Below, piece by piece: positions 1-8,483 of a DNA stretch of 64,000 nt; the stretch's first letter is position 1; every line of letters starts with the position of its first letter. The position numbers and the translations under genes are program-made. The DNA is from Verrucomicrobiota bacterium. GTDB taxonomy: Bacteria > Verrucomicrobiota > Verrucomicrobiia > Methylacidiphilales > JBCCWR01. The DNA lies in assembly GCA_039192515.1 (NCBI GenBank), contig JBCCXA010000016.1, positions 1 to 64,000 of the forward strand, given 5' to 3'. The notes beneath the pieces were generated by a model that was not told where the DNA came from, made no database searches, and worked only from the letters and a program-made list of their open reading frames with translations.

Positions 1-33
1 GTTAATTTAAGAGATTCTATTGTGCAGCTAATA

Positions 34-66
34 TTTTTCTCTCGAGCTTTTAGCTCAAGAGAAAAA
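34..66. terminator. Probable bidirectional intrinsic terminator
   Basis: A stem of GAGC (44-47) paired with GCTC (53-56) around a TTTTA loop is extended by CTCT/AGAG pairing and flanked by T-runs on the left and A-runs on the right, with one C/A mismatch. It would therefore end transcripts from either side. It lies about 50 bp past the stop of the small minus-strand gene at 119-319. Confidence 0.7.
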
Positions 67-118
67 CAATGACCAGTCACATTTAACAGTCCATCAAGGA
101 TGATATTTTTTGATTGCA

Positions 119-319
119 TCAATCAGATGAATCTTTCGTTCTTACCTTAATAGTACCATTAACTTTCCAATGTGCTTTGGGCGAATCTTGAGAAGTAGAG
201 CTGGGAACCCATACTTCTAGTTGATGGAAGGTATAGGTAATCTCAGCACCTCTGCCAGTTAATTTATCATAGAGTGAAATGGCTAATTCAGGCCAATTGG
301 TAGTTTCATTACTCATCAT
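119..319 (-). CDS. Small conserved-looking hypothetical protein (66 aa)
   Basis: A 66-residue soluble protein with no signal peptide or membrane segment. It has a patterned core (WPELAISLYDKLTGRGAEI) followed by beta-strand-like segments around VWVPSSTS and HWKVNGTIKV. The start is supported by an AGAAAGGAAAA ribosome site immediately upstream of ATG ATG AGT, and an intrinsic terminator lies downstream. I do not recognise a family. The good ribosome site and terminator make it a likely real single-gene transcript rather than a chance reading frame. Confidence 0.6.
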   Translation of the reverse strand: MMSNETTNWPELAISLYDKLTGRGAEITYTFHQLEVWVPSSTSQDSPKAHWKVNGTIKVRTKDSSD

Positions 320-544
320 TTTTCCTTTCTACCGAACGATAACCCTGGATATCGACAAGTCAAATTAGCGTATTCGCATTTATTTTGTGCATAGAGTTAG
401 ACAGCAAAAAAAATGATTATATATTCCGTTATGACAGATTTTTTATTGTTGTTTATCATCATGTGTAATAAAGAACCGTTTCAATCTCGAAATTTCTCTG
501 CTTAATTCCGCCTGTCTTACTAACCCTGACTTGAAGAATTGGTC
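320..544. other. AT-rich divergent promoter region
   Basis: This spacer separates the divergent genes at 119-319 (minus) and 545 (plus). It is AT-rich, especially at 400-470, and must carry both promoters. I see no palindrome or repeat that I can defend. Confidence 0.4.
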
Positions 545-1540
545 ATGAAACAAGTAGCTATCATCGGTGCGGGTATAGCAGGTCTTGTTTGCGCAAGAGA
601 GCTAAAAAAATTCAAATACAAGGTGACTTTGTTTGAAAAATCCCGTTCTTTAGGAGGCAGATGTGCGACTAGAAAGTGGAATAGTCATATCGTTGATCAT
701 GGTTTACAGTATTTCACGCTTTCTAACGAAGAGATCCATAAAAACGTCAAATACTTATGTTATTCCAGGATAGGCCTATTAGACAAAGCCATCGTTGATT
801 TACAAGGAGCAGAATGGCAGCCTGATGAGAAAAAATATTATCATCTAGACGGAAATAATCGTATTGGCAAGGCTCTGGCTCAAGGTCTGGACATTAGAAT
901 GGAATCGCCGATAACTACTTTGCAACCAATTACTTCGAAATGGCGAGTGAATGATCATAGTTTTGATTATGTCGTGAGTAGTGTTCCTTTTCCTCAATTA
1001 AACAATTTTATTCCTCTAGAACCATCCCTTCAAATTCGATTTGAACCTTGTTTGACGGCCTTGTTCTCCTATGAAGGTTTACCACAGAACATGAGTGCAG
1101 ACATCTATGGCATCATTGACACCTCCAACACGTCCATCATTTCTTGGAGCGCTTGCGAAAACCATAAAACCAACCGTATCCCTCTAGACGAAACCGTTTT
1201 CGTGGTTCATGCCTCAGAAAAATTTAGCCGAGAATATTTAGAGACCAGCTCAGACGCATACCTACCTCACCTTCAAAGGGAACTCGAGAACACTTGGCAA
1301 CTTTCGCCTACCAAACAAAAGAATTCCTTTTCACATAGATGGAGATTTGCTCGCTCCACAGACCCTTACTCCCTTCCCAATGCGCAATTACCAGAAAATT
1401 TTTTTGTATGCGGAGATAGCATCGTAAAGTCTCGCTTCGAAGACGTATGGCTAAGCGGTTTGCAAGCCGCTTATTTATTAATAGCCAAAGACCAACAAAC
1501 TGAAATACCATTTGTAGACAAACAAATAATAACAACTTGA
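545..1540 (+). CDS. FAD-dependent amine oxidase / renalase-like protein
   Basis: A flavoprotein of about 332 residues. The N-terminus carries the FAD Rossmann motif (IIGAGIAGL, GxGxxG) followed by an acidic beta2 end (TLFEKS) and GGRCATRK, the pattern typical of the renalase/NAD(P)-binding Rossmann group. The C-terminus has FFVCGDSIVKSRFEDVWLSG, matching the second FAD-contact segment of flavin amine oxidases. Substrate unknown. An in-frame TTG exists at 539, but ATG 545 places the Rossmann strand right at the N-terminus, as is usual. It ends 8 bp before the SDR gene, so the two form a probable two-gene redox operon. Confidence 0.8.
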   Translation: MKQVAIIGAGIAGLVCARELKKFKYKVTLFEKSRSLGGRCATRKWNSHIVDHGLQYFTLSNEEIHKNVKYLCYSRIGLLDKAIVDLQGAEWQPDEKKYYHLDGNNRIGKALAQGLDIRMESPITTLQPITSKWRVNDHSFDYVVSSVPFPQLNNFIPLEPSLQIRFEPCLTALFSYEGLPQNMSADIYGIIDTSNTSIISWSACENHKTNRIPLDETVFVVHASEKFSREYLETSSDAYLPHLQRELENTWQLSPTKQKNSFSHRWRFARSTDPYSLPNAQLPENFFVCGDSIVKSRFEDVWLSGLQAAYLLIAKDQQTEIPFVDKQIITT

Positions 1541-1548
1541 GCCATAAA

Positions 1549-2283
1549 ATGAGTAATTACCTAATCATTGCCTCTAGCAGTACAATAGGACAAGAATTAG
1601 TCAAGATTCTTCATCAACAAGCAGACCAACTCTATTTAACTTCCAGAAACCCTGATAAAATTCAGCAACTAGCAGATGAAACACAATCCTCCTTTTCTGC
1701 TCTAGACGCATCATCATTTGAAGAAGTGAACCAAGTCTTCGAAGATGCAAGTGATAAATTGGGGCCACTGGATGGGGTTGTTTGTCTCGCCGGCTCCCTT
1801 TTACTAAAAGCAGCTCATCAAACATCAGAGCAAGAGTATTTACACACGATACAAACCAGCCTAACAACAGCATTTGCTACTACTAAAGCTGCAGGTAAGC
1901 ACATGAGAAAAGGAGGATCCGTTGTTTTGATCAGTTCAGCAGCAGCTATGCAAGGCTTTGCTAACCATGAGGCCATTGCTGCAGCAAAGGGAGGGGTAAT
2001 AGCCCTTGCTCGTTCAGCAGCTGCTACCTACGCCAGACAAAATCTGCGCTTCAATGTCGTTTCACCTGGATTGACTGAAACAGCACTAACCAAGAGTCTT
2101 TTTGCCAATGAAGCAAGCAAACAAATCTCCGAGAAAATGCATGTTCTAGGTCGATTAGGTGAAGCGCATAAAATCGCTTTAAGCATCGCTTTCTTATTAA
2201 ATCCTGAGAATGATTGGATTACTGGTCAGGTGTTAGGTATAGATGGAGGACTTAGTCGAGTCGCACCAAAGATTAAAGGCTAA
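1549..2283 (+). CDS. SDR-family protein with altered active site
   Basis: A 244-residue short-chain dehydrogenase/reductase fold: Rossmann beta-alpha-beta at the N-terminus (ASSSTIGQEL in place of TGxxxGIG), a CLAG segment in place of NNAG, Ser130 in VVLISS, Lys147, then VSPGLTET and the C-terminal TGQVLGIDGG. The residue four before Lys147, normally the catalytic Tyr of YxxxK, is Ile143. The protein may therefore be a non-catalytic or mechanistically altered member. ATG 1549 is chosen over the in-frame TTG at 1537, which overlaps the upstream stop. It is probably co-transcribed with the amine oxidase-like gene just upstream. Confidence 0.8.
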   Translation: MSNYLIIASSSTIGQELVKILHQQADQLYLTSRNPDKIQQLADETQSSFSALDASSFEEVNQVFEDASDKLGPLDGVVCLAGSLLLKAAHQTSEQEYLHTIQTSLTTAFATTKAAGKHMRKGGSVVLISSAAAMQGFANHEAIAAAKGGVIALARSAAATYARQNLRFNVVSPGLTETALTKSLFANEASKQISEKMHVLGRLGEAHKIALSIAFLLNPENDWITGQVLGIDGGLSRVAPKIKG

Positions 2284-2676
2284 GAATTAACGCATTTTTG
2301 AATTATATTGAAACATCGATATTTGTCATACCTCGGTCCAACCAGCGTACCCAGTAGATCCAAGTATTTATGATTTCGCCACATTGATCCCCTCATATCA
2401 AGCACTGATCCAAGCATCATGGGAACTCTACAGGTTTTCTTCCTTAAGATTGGCAGGTTGGATTAGGCACTGTGTCTCCTAATTAGAAAAGGCCAGCTTC
2501 TGCCAATACAATTACGGGCAACGACCTTATTACATGGTATTACCGGTTGATGAATTTTTAGGCTGCTCTAGCAAATATGGGGAATGATCTTTGAGTTTAT
2601 TTCATTTTTCTTGCCTAACCACATCACCAAGACACTATCTTTGTCGCACTTTACAAATGGAAAAACCGAATTGATT
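2284..2676. other. Spacer containing a dispersed repeat
   Basis: About 390 bp with no convincing gene. The first half (2292-2488) is a diverged copy of the element also found at 7204-7420. The rest contains an in-frame upstream extension of the next ORF (from 2584) that I do not accept as coding, because the signal peptide begins at 2677. Confidence 0.5.
2292..2488 (+). repeat. Dispersed intergenic repeat, type 2, copy A
   Basis: This shares an ordered series of blocks with 7204-7420: GCATTTTTTGAATT near the left end, AAACAT then ATATTTGTC, GGTYCAACC, TTGATCC, GATCCAAGCAT, and GGTTGGATNAGGCACT near the right end. The blocks are in the same order with similar spacing and diverged sequence between. 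No reading frame or terminal inverted repeat is evident. Confidence 0.75.
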
Positions 2677-3501
2677 ATGGGTAAAAGTACTTGGATATTT
2701 TTATGGGCTCTGACTGTAAACTCAGCAGTCGGACAAATTGAGGAACCTGAGCCAAACACTATACCTCCAGAAGAGATTCAAGAAATTACCTTGCCACCAG
2801 CTCTGTCGCCTCCATCTATCAAAATCAAGCCCATACAAATCGTATCTGCTTCTCCTATACCAAAAGATCTTCAAGATCCAGACAAGCCCATTGGTCATCA
2901 AGAAGGTCTACAGATCTACTACCTCCTCGAAGGCAAAAATCTAGTCGGAATCAACAAAGACTCCTTTAAATTGGACTTTTTAACGATGGCTGGTAAGGAA
3001 GATTTCTTGGAGCAACAAGGCAGGAATCTCACCCACGTATCTATCATCTATACAAAATTTTCTGAAGACAAGAAATACGGGATCTTTGCTCTTCATATCC
3101 CCTGCGACAAATTCTACTCCAAACCTGATATTTCTTTTAGAGGTTCTGCGAAGATTCTTTCTAGCGAATCTCCAGAAACAGCCAGCATCCTTTTAAGCAT
3201 GGAATCAAATGAAAAAAAACGGGTAGGTCCCTTTGAAATAGAAAAGAACGGAGCCAATGCTTCCTTTTTTGGCATTAGTCTGGATGCCAAAAAAGGACTC
3301 GGCATTAAGTTGCAAGGACCCATTGAAATCCTAAGCAAGATCGAGGTGTTGGATGGGAAAAAGCCTCTATCAATTTCAGGTGGTATCTATGAGAACGGTG
3401 GTAAAACTTTCTTCTACCGCCTACCAAAAGCGGAGAATGTGAAGGTAGTTTGTCATTACTGGTCGAACGCTCAAGAAATCCCAGTAATTATTAATTACTA
3501 G
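2677..3501 (+). CDS. Secreted hypothetical protein
   Basis: About 274 residues from ATG 2677. The N-terminus (KSTWIFLWALTVNSAVGQ) is a short positively charged/hydrophobic signal peptide, followed by a Pro/Glu-rich linker (about residues 20-70) and a mixed beta-rich domain. The reading frame is open upstream to 2584, but that extension would bury the signal peptide, so the internal ATG is preferred. I recognise no family. Likely periplasmic or outer-membrane associated; it stands alone between the SDR gene and rpoZ. Confidence 0.6.
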   Translation: MGKSTWIFLWALTVNSAVGQIEEPEPNTIPPEEIQEITLPPALSPPSIKIKPIQIVSASPIPKDLQDPDKPIGHQEGLQIYYLLEGKNLVGINKDSFKLDFLTMAGKEDFLEQQGRNLTHVSIIYTKFSEDKKYGIFALHIPCDKFYSKPDISFRGSAKILSSESPETASILLSMESNEKKRVGPFEIEKNGANASFFGISLDAKKGLGIKLQGPIEILSKIEVLDGKKPLSISGGIYENGGKTFFYRLPKAENVKVVCHYWSNAQEIPVIINY

Positions 3502-3627
3502 AGTCGCTTTCATTTATTGCGAAAAGGCAGGAGGGGTAATATTTTTTAAAAATCTCTTGCCAAAATGGAATCAAGCTGCCATCTTATTCGGCTAATTTGT
3601 CAACTTGACCCAATTTCTAAGATAATT

Positions 3628-3852
3628 ATGGTAACACCTAAACACGAATCCGTTAAAGAAGCTTTGCAACATGTTGAGAATCCACAAATTCTCATCAATA
3701 TGGTGTCCCGCCGTGTTCGCCAACTCGGCATGGGCTACCGACCATTAATCAATGTTAATCCTCGCATGACTTTCCTAGACGTTGCTTTAAGGGAAATTGC
3801 CGATGGCAAGCTTTCCTATGAAGCAGTAGAATTTGCTGAAGACGAAGATTAA
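3628..3852 (+). CDS. rpoZ: DNA-directed RNA polymerase omega subunit-like
   Basis: A 74-residue protein. ENPQILINMVSRRVRQL matches the omega signature helix in which an Arg-rich segment contacts the beta-prime C-terminus, and ALREIADGKL matches the conserved C-terminal element seen just before the acidic tail (EDED). Omega aids RNA polymerase assembly and stability. ATG 3628 is chosen over an in-frame ATG at 3565, which would add 21 unrelated residues. It is followed 60 bp later by smpB on the same strand. Confidence 0.8.
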   Translation: MVTPKHESVKEALQHVENPQILINMVSRRVRQLGMGYRPLINVNPRMTFLDVALREIADGKLSYEAVEFAEDED

Positions 3853-3912
3853 GAAACCCTCGCCTACAGCCTTCTCTCTGAATAATGCGGGTGGAAATAT
3901 TCTCTTCCTGCG

Positions 3913-4362
3913 ATGGCTCAAGAAATAGAAATTAATAACAGGCGCGCGCGACATGATTATCATGTTCACGATAAACTGGAAACTGGCATCTCGCTCCAAG
4001 GCACTGAGGTCAAGTCATTGCGATCTGCACAGGCTAGCTTAAGTGATGCCTTTGCTCGCTTAGAAAAAGGTGAGTTGTGGCTCTACAATTTCCATATCTC
4101 ACCCTATGACAAAGGCAACCGAGAAAACCATGAGCCGAAACGTAAACGTAAACTGCTCATCCATAAGAGGGAATACCGCAAGCTCAGTGGCAACGTCGTG
4201 CAGTCAGGTAAATCTCTCATTCCTCTTAAAGGCTATTTCAAAAACCGTTATTTCAAAATCCTCTTAGGTATCTGCACCAGTAAAAATAAAGGCGACAAAC
4301 GCCAAGATCTTAAGACACGCGATGTCGAGAGATCCATTAGGCGAAACTTTGGTCGCGTCTAA
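3913..4362 (+). CDS. smpB: SsrA-binding protein SmpB
   Basis: A 149-residue protein of normal family length. SmpB binds tmRNA and delivers it to stalled ribosomes for trans-translation. Recognisable blocks are NNRRARHDYHV, ETGISLQGTEVKSLR, ELWLYNFHISPY, RKRKLLIHKREYRKL and SLIPLKGYFKNRYFKILLG, ending in the basic tail (RSIRRNFGRV) that is disordered until bound in the ribosome. The tmRNA gene itself was not found in this window. It sits between rpoZ and the GlcD-like gene, all on the plus strand. Confidence 0.97.
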   Translation: MAQEIEINNRRARHDYHVHDKLETGISLQGTEVKSLRSAQASLSDAFARLEKGELWLYNFHISPYDKGNRENHEPKRKRKLLIHKREYRKLSGNVVQSGKSLIPLKGYFKNRYFKILLGICTSKNKGDKRQDLKTRDVERSIRRNFGRV

Positions 4363-4388
4363 AAAAACTTCCAGCATAATCGTTGCTT

Positions 4389-5771
4389 ATGGATCAAATG
4401 AACCCTTCAAAGCACTGGATTCCTGAACTCCAGCGCAAGCTTCCACTCTCCGTAGTTAAAGTCGACGAGAAATCTCTGCACACGCACGGAGGGGACGCAT
4501 GGCATGCTCACGCCATGCCCGAAGCGGTTGTTGAAGTCAGACATGAAAAAGACATACAAGCAACCATGCGGATCGCCTCAAAATACAAAATCCCTGTGAC
4601 AGCCAGAGGTTCTGGTCGCGGTTATGTCGGCAGTTGTGTCCCCGTTAAAGGTGGCATCAGCCTTTCCTTAACGAAACTCAACAAAATCTTAGAAGTCTCA
4701 GCCAAGGATAGTCTAGCCGTTGTTCAACCTGGAGTCATCACCGAGAGGCTGCAAATAGAAGCAAAACGCAAAGGCCTTTTCTACCCTCCAGATCCTGCCA
4801 GCCTTAACGAAAGCTCTATAGGTGGTAACATAGCCACCAATGCGGGTGGGCCACGCTGCTTGAAATATGGAGTCACCAAGAACTATGTTATGGGACTGAA
4901 CATTGTATTACCCAATGGTGAGTTAGTTAAGACCGGTGGGCGGTGCCACAAAAATAAATTAGGCTTCAACCTGGTTGACCTCTTCCCAGGCTCTGAAGGC
5001 ATGCTCGGAATCATTAGTCTAGCAACGCTTAGACTTATCCCCCATCCTCCCGCACGCTCTGTCTTGGTAGCCTCTTTTTCAAAAGTTAAAGCTGCTGCTA
5101 AAGCTGTCACAGCTATTCAACAAGCAGGCTACCTGCCCTGCGCATTAGAGATTGCTGACAAATTTACCTTAGAGGCTGCGAGAGGTTATAATAAAAGTGT
5201 TCCGCCTGGTGAAGCACTTATCATTGTAGAATTAGATGGCCAAGCCCAGTCCGTCCACCGTGAAATCCGAGCGCTCAAAACAGTCATTCAAGAAATCGGA
5301 GCGCTTCAAACTTCCATCGCTTCCACCGAAGCTGCTTGCGAAAAACTTTGGGATATCCGGCGTAGCTTTTCCTACAGCCTGCGTGCTACCGGACTAATCA
5401 AAATGAATCACGATGTTGTTGTGCCTCGGGGTAAACTTACAGAATTATTCAAAGTAGTTGAGAAAATTCAACAGTCCTTTTCTGATTATCGTGTAGCATC
5501 TTTCGGTCATGCTGGCGATGGTAATATTCATGTTAATCTTATGATAGATCCATCTGAAGAAGGGAGGCCTAGAGTACGCAAAGCCATCGATATGCTATTT
5601 GCATCTGTTCTCGAACTCGATGGCACTATTACCGGTGAGCATGGAGTTGGCCTCGCTCGCAAGCCTTGGTGGAACGTTGCTACTAGCAGACCTTTACGCT
5701 CCCTTCACCACACCATCAAAAACGCTTTAGATCCTCACCATCTGCTCAATCCCGGCAAGTTTTTAGGGTAG
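4389..5771 (+). CDS. FAD-linked oxidase, GlcD / D-lactate dehydrogenase type
   Basis: About 460 residues with the two-part architecture of the VAO/PCMH flavoproteins: an N-terminal FAD_binding_4 domain (ARGSGRGYVGSCVPVKGG, then GGNIATNAGGPRCLKYG around residues 140-155) and a C-terminal FAD-oxidase domain with FGHAGDGNIHVNLM and GEHGVGLARK. It would oxidise a 2-hydroxy acid such as glycolate or D-lactate. The partner iron-sulfur subunit GlcF is not adjacent, so the electron acceptor is unknown. ATG 4389 is used; TTG 4383 and ATG 4398 are alternatives. It begins 26 bp after smpB. Confidence 0.85.
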   Translation: MDQMNPSKHWIPELQRKLPLSVVKVDEKSLHTHGGDAWHAHAMPEAVVEVRHEKDIQATMRIASKYKIPVTARGSGRGYVGSCVPVKGGISLSLTKLNKILEVSAKDSLAVVQPGVITERLQIEAKRKGLFYPPDPASLNESSIGGNIATNAGGPRCLKYGVTKNYVMGLNIVLPNGELVKTGGRCHKNKLGFNLVDLFPGSEGMLGIISLATLRLIPHPPARSVLVASFSKVKAAAKAVTAIQQAGYLPCALEIADKFTLEAARGYNKSVPPGEALIIVELDGQAQSVHREIRALKTVIQEIGALQTSIASTEAACEKLWDIRRSFSYSLRATGLIKMNHDVVVPRGKLTELFKVVEKIQQSFSDYRVASFGHAGDGNIHVNLMIDPSEEGRPRVRKAIDMLFASVLELDGTITGEHGVGLARKPWWNVATSRPLRSLHHTIKNALDPHHLLNPGKFLG

Positions 5772-5828
5772 AATATCACAATCATATTGATACCCTGGTA
5801 GGGGAAAGCATCTCCCTCATCAACACGA

Positions 5829-7115
5829 ATGATAACCAAGACTTATTATACAAGAATTATTGCGCTAGGATGCTGGCTGGGAATCTCATGCAGTATAACT
5901 CTGGCTGAAATACTAACCGAATCCAAGGAGCAAACAGAATTAACCAATACTAATAACTGGCCTGAATTTCGGGGTGGAAATGAGGGGCGAACTCAAGTGC
6001 GCAACTTACCTCTTGCTTGGTCGGACCAAGAGGGAATAGCCTGGCGTTTAGACTTACCCTCTCAAGGACAATCTAGCCCAATCGTCTGGAATAAGGCTAT
6101 TTACTTGACCGGGGTATCCGGTAAGAAAAAGGAGAAACTTCACCTTTACAGCTACAATCTCAGCGATGGAGCTTTGAATTGGTCGCGTGAATTCAAATCG
6201 CCGCAACTAAGAAAGATGAGCAAAATGGTTTCCCAAGCGGCACCAACCCCAGTAGCAGACAAGGCAGGAGTTTATGCTTTCTTTGAAGGAGGCCTCTTTG
6301 TGCATACTGATCACGATGGTCATATAAACTGGCAACGGAATCTAATTGCAGACTACGGAGAAATCAAAGGTAGTCATAGCCTTGGCAGTTCCCCCACGCA
6401 AGACAACAAATACCTCTACCTTCTGGTAGACCACGATGCCCCAGGCTACCTACTCGCCTTGAATAAAGCTTCCGGTGCAACTACTTGGAAAACAGACCGA
6501 CCGAAACGTGTTTCCTGGTCATCACCCATTTTACAAGACAAGACCATCTACCTTAGTTCTAATGGCGTGGTTCAAGCATACGATGCCTCTAATGGAAAAC
6601 AGTTATGGGAAATTGATGGTATTTCAAAGAACACTGTCGCTTCGCCTATCATTGCTAATAGTTTACTACTTGCCGCTAGCTCAAAAAAAGGTGAATGCAT
6701 TGCAATTCGCCTGTCCGCTAATGAAGAGAAACCTCAAATTGTTTGGCAAGCCGCCTCAACTTCAGGTGGATTTGCTTCCCCACAGGTGCTTGGAGAACAA
6801 GCTTATTACACCAATAAATCCGGAGTGCTTAGCTGCGTCAACTTGAAAGATGGAAGCCTAGCTTGGAGCGAGCGCATAGGAGGTTCTTGCTGGGCTTCAC
6901 CTATTGTGGCTGGCAACTACCTTTACTTCTTTACTAGAGATGGGAAGACTGTGATCTATAAAAAAGACGAAGAACGAGCGAAACAGATTGCTGAATCAAA
7001 ATTAAAGGGTATCAAAACCGTATATGGTGTCGCCGCTGTTGATGGAACTCTCGTCATGCGAACTGAAAAACAACTGATTTGCATTGGCAAGCCTATGCCT
7101 AACTCAAATTTTTGA
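5829..7115 (+). CDS. Secreted PQQ-like beta-propeller protein
   Basis: A 428-residue protein with an N-terminal signal peptide (IIALGCWLGISCSITLAEI) and repeated blades of the PQQ-binding-like/BamB type: NWPEFRGG at the start, then recurring segments of the form ASPI-x-YL, DASNGKQLWEI, DGSLAWSERIGG and KASGATTWKT. Such proteins act in the periplasm, either as scaffolds or with a quinone cofactor. Catalytic calcium/PQQ residues cannot be assigned here. It is not in an outer-membrane assembly operon, so a BamB role is not supported by context. Confidence 0.8.
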   Translation: MITKTYYTRIIALGCWLGISCSITLAEILTESKEQTELTNTNNWPEFRGGNEGRTQVRNLPLAWSDQEGIAWRLDLPSQGQSSPIVWNKAIYLTGVSGKKKEKLHLYSYNLSDGALNWSREFKSPQLRKMSKMVSQAAPTPVADKAGVYAFFEGGLFVHTDHDGHINWQRNLIADYGEIKGSHSLGSSPTQDNKYLYLLVDHDAPGYLLALNKASGATTWKTDRPKRVSWSSPILQDKTIYLSSNGVVQAYDASNGKQLWEIDGISKNTVASPIIANSLLLAASSKKGECIAIRLSANEEKPQIVWQAASTSGGFASPQVLGEQAYYTNKSGVLSCVNLKDGSLAWSERIGGSCWASPIVAGNYLYFFTRDGKTVIYKKDEERAKQIAESKLKGIKTVYGVAAVDGTLVMRTEKQLICIGKPMPNSNF

Positions 7116-7472
7116 TTATTGTAACCTTTGATAAAAGCAAATAAACCGAGAAAAAGGGCTGTGCCCACAGCTCAGTATGATAGGTCGATTCCTCTATACT
7201 TAGGCATTTTTTGAATTCATTTTAAACATGCATATTTGTCTTATCCTGGTTCAACCGAGGTATGCAAGAGGTTTAAGTATTCCTAGATTGTACTGCCGAA
7301 TTGATCCTCTGATACCACAGGGATCCAAGCATTAGGGACTATACAAATCTCTAGAGACTTTCATCGGTGAACCCAGGGACTTAGAGGTTGGATGAGGCAC
7401 TATTGCCTATTCGTTATGAGTAAGTGAATGCACTAAGATTATTTTCATAAGTTAAGATCCGTGAAAATCAGT
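7116..7472. other. Convergent-gene spacer holding a dispersed repeat
   Basis: About 357 bp between the convergent genes ending at 7115 and 7473. Most of it (7204-7420) is the second copy of the type 2 repeat. I see no gene and no clear terminator hairpin. Confidence 0.5.
7204..7420 (+). repeat. Dispersed intergenic repeat, type 2, copy B
   Basis: Diverged second copy of the element at 2292-2488, in the same orientation. Shared blocks are GCATTTTTTGAATT, AAACAT/ATATTTGTC, TCAACC, TTGATCC, GATCCAAGCAT and GGTTGGAT-AGGCACT. It is about 20 bp longer than copy A because of small insertions in the right half. Confidence 0.75.
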
Positions 7473-8468
7473 CTAATCTTTAGCTAAAACCCATACCCCC
7501 TCACTTTGATCTGGTAACAGTTCCACATGCTTCACTTTGAAAGAATGCTTTTCTACGAGTTCAGTAAAAGCTTCTGAGGAAAAGCGGTTAGAGAAAAAAG
7601 TCCTGACAGATTCCCTAGCCTCCACCTTAATCACATTACGCTCGTAGTTGATATCTAGATCATCATTGAAGAGAGCATTCACCTCTACTCTCAGGTAGTT
7701 TATTCCTTGAACAGCAGCGTTACATAAATTAAATTCCCAATTCCATGTATCTTCTGGGACATCTAAGTCGTCCCAGAAGCATTCTAACCAGTGCTTAGTC
7801 TCAGGGTTATCGTACTGTGTTATTAACCCATGTTCATCCATTTGATCACCCAGCAGATTGGCACTGATGATCAGAATATCTCCTAGCTCTAGTCCATGAC
7901 TCAATTTTGCAAGAGCATGTGCTGGAGACATGTTAGGAATCATACCAAGGAAAAGAAAAACGCGTGACTTATCTTTTTTCCTTTGGCCCACAAGAGCATT
8001 CAAATCTTCAGCTTGCAAAAAATCTCCTATACTTCCCCTCAAGACCTTGCATCTGCTTAGCTTATTTGCCTCAAGACTTGCTTGTGTTACTAATGGCAAG
8101 CTGATGTCGGAAGGTAGATAAGAGATATGATTCCCAGTCCGCAATAAGGCTTCCAATAAAATCATATCCTTATTTCCTGCGCCACACCCTAGGCTAGTCA
8201 CTTCTACACATTCCTGATCTGCTAAAAGTTTGGTCACATAATCAAATGCTTTCTCATATAGCCTTTTACCCTCTGAATGTATGGCTACCGGTGAATAAGC
8301 CTTATGCAGCTTACTCCATCTTTGTGACTGGCGGTAGCTAAGATAGTGAAACTTAGGGGCTATTTGCTTGTTGATTAAAGAATCACGTAATGATTTTTGG
8401 TGAGTTGTTAGAAACTGACTTTTATGAACCCAGGTAGATAGGCCCTGTTCACCATGATCATATTCCAT
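7473..8468 (-). CDS. EgtD-like SAM-dependent methyltransferase
   Basis: A 331-residue protein of the histidine-specific methyltransferase (Methyltransf_33/EgtD) type. It has the SAM-binding motif VTSLGCGAGNKD (about residues 89-100), an acidic second motif YLPSDIS, and LFLGMIPNMSP in the position where EgtD has its LGSxIGN-like block. EgtD makes hercynine from histidine in ergothioneine synthesis, but EgtB is not nearby and the substrate cannot be inferred. It lies 15 bp downstream of the polyprenyl synthase gene on the same strand, suggesting co-transcription and possibly a role in isoprenoid-linked chemistry. Confidence 0.65.
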   Translation of the reverse strand: MEYDHGEQGLSTWVHKSQFLTTHQKSLRDSLINKQIAPKFHYLSYRQSQRWSKLHKAYSPVAIHSEGKRLYEKAFDYVTKLLADQECVEVTSLGCGAGNKDMILLEALLRTGNHISYLPSDISLPLVTQASLEANKLSRCKVLRGSIGDFLQAEDLNALVGQRKKDKSRVFLFLGMIPNMSPAHALAKLSHGLELGDILIISANLLGDQMDEHGLITQYDNPETKHWLECFWDDLDVPEDTWNWEFNLCNAAVQGINYLRVEVNALFNDDLDINYERNVIKVEARESVRTFFSNRFSSEAFTELVEKHSFKVKHVELLPDQSEGVWVLAKD

Positions 8469-8483
8469 GATGTTTTACTCGTT

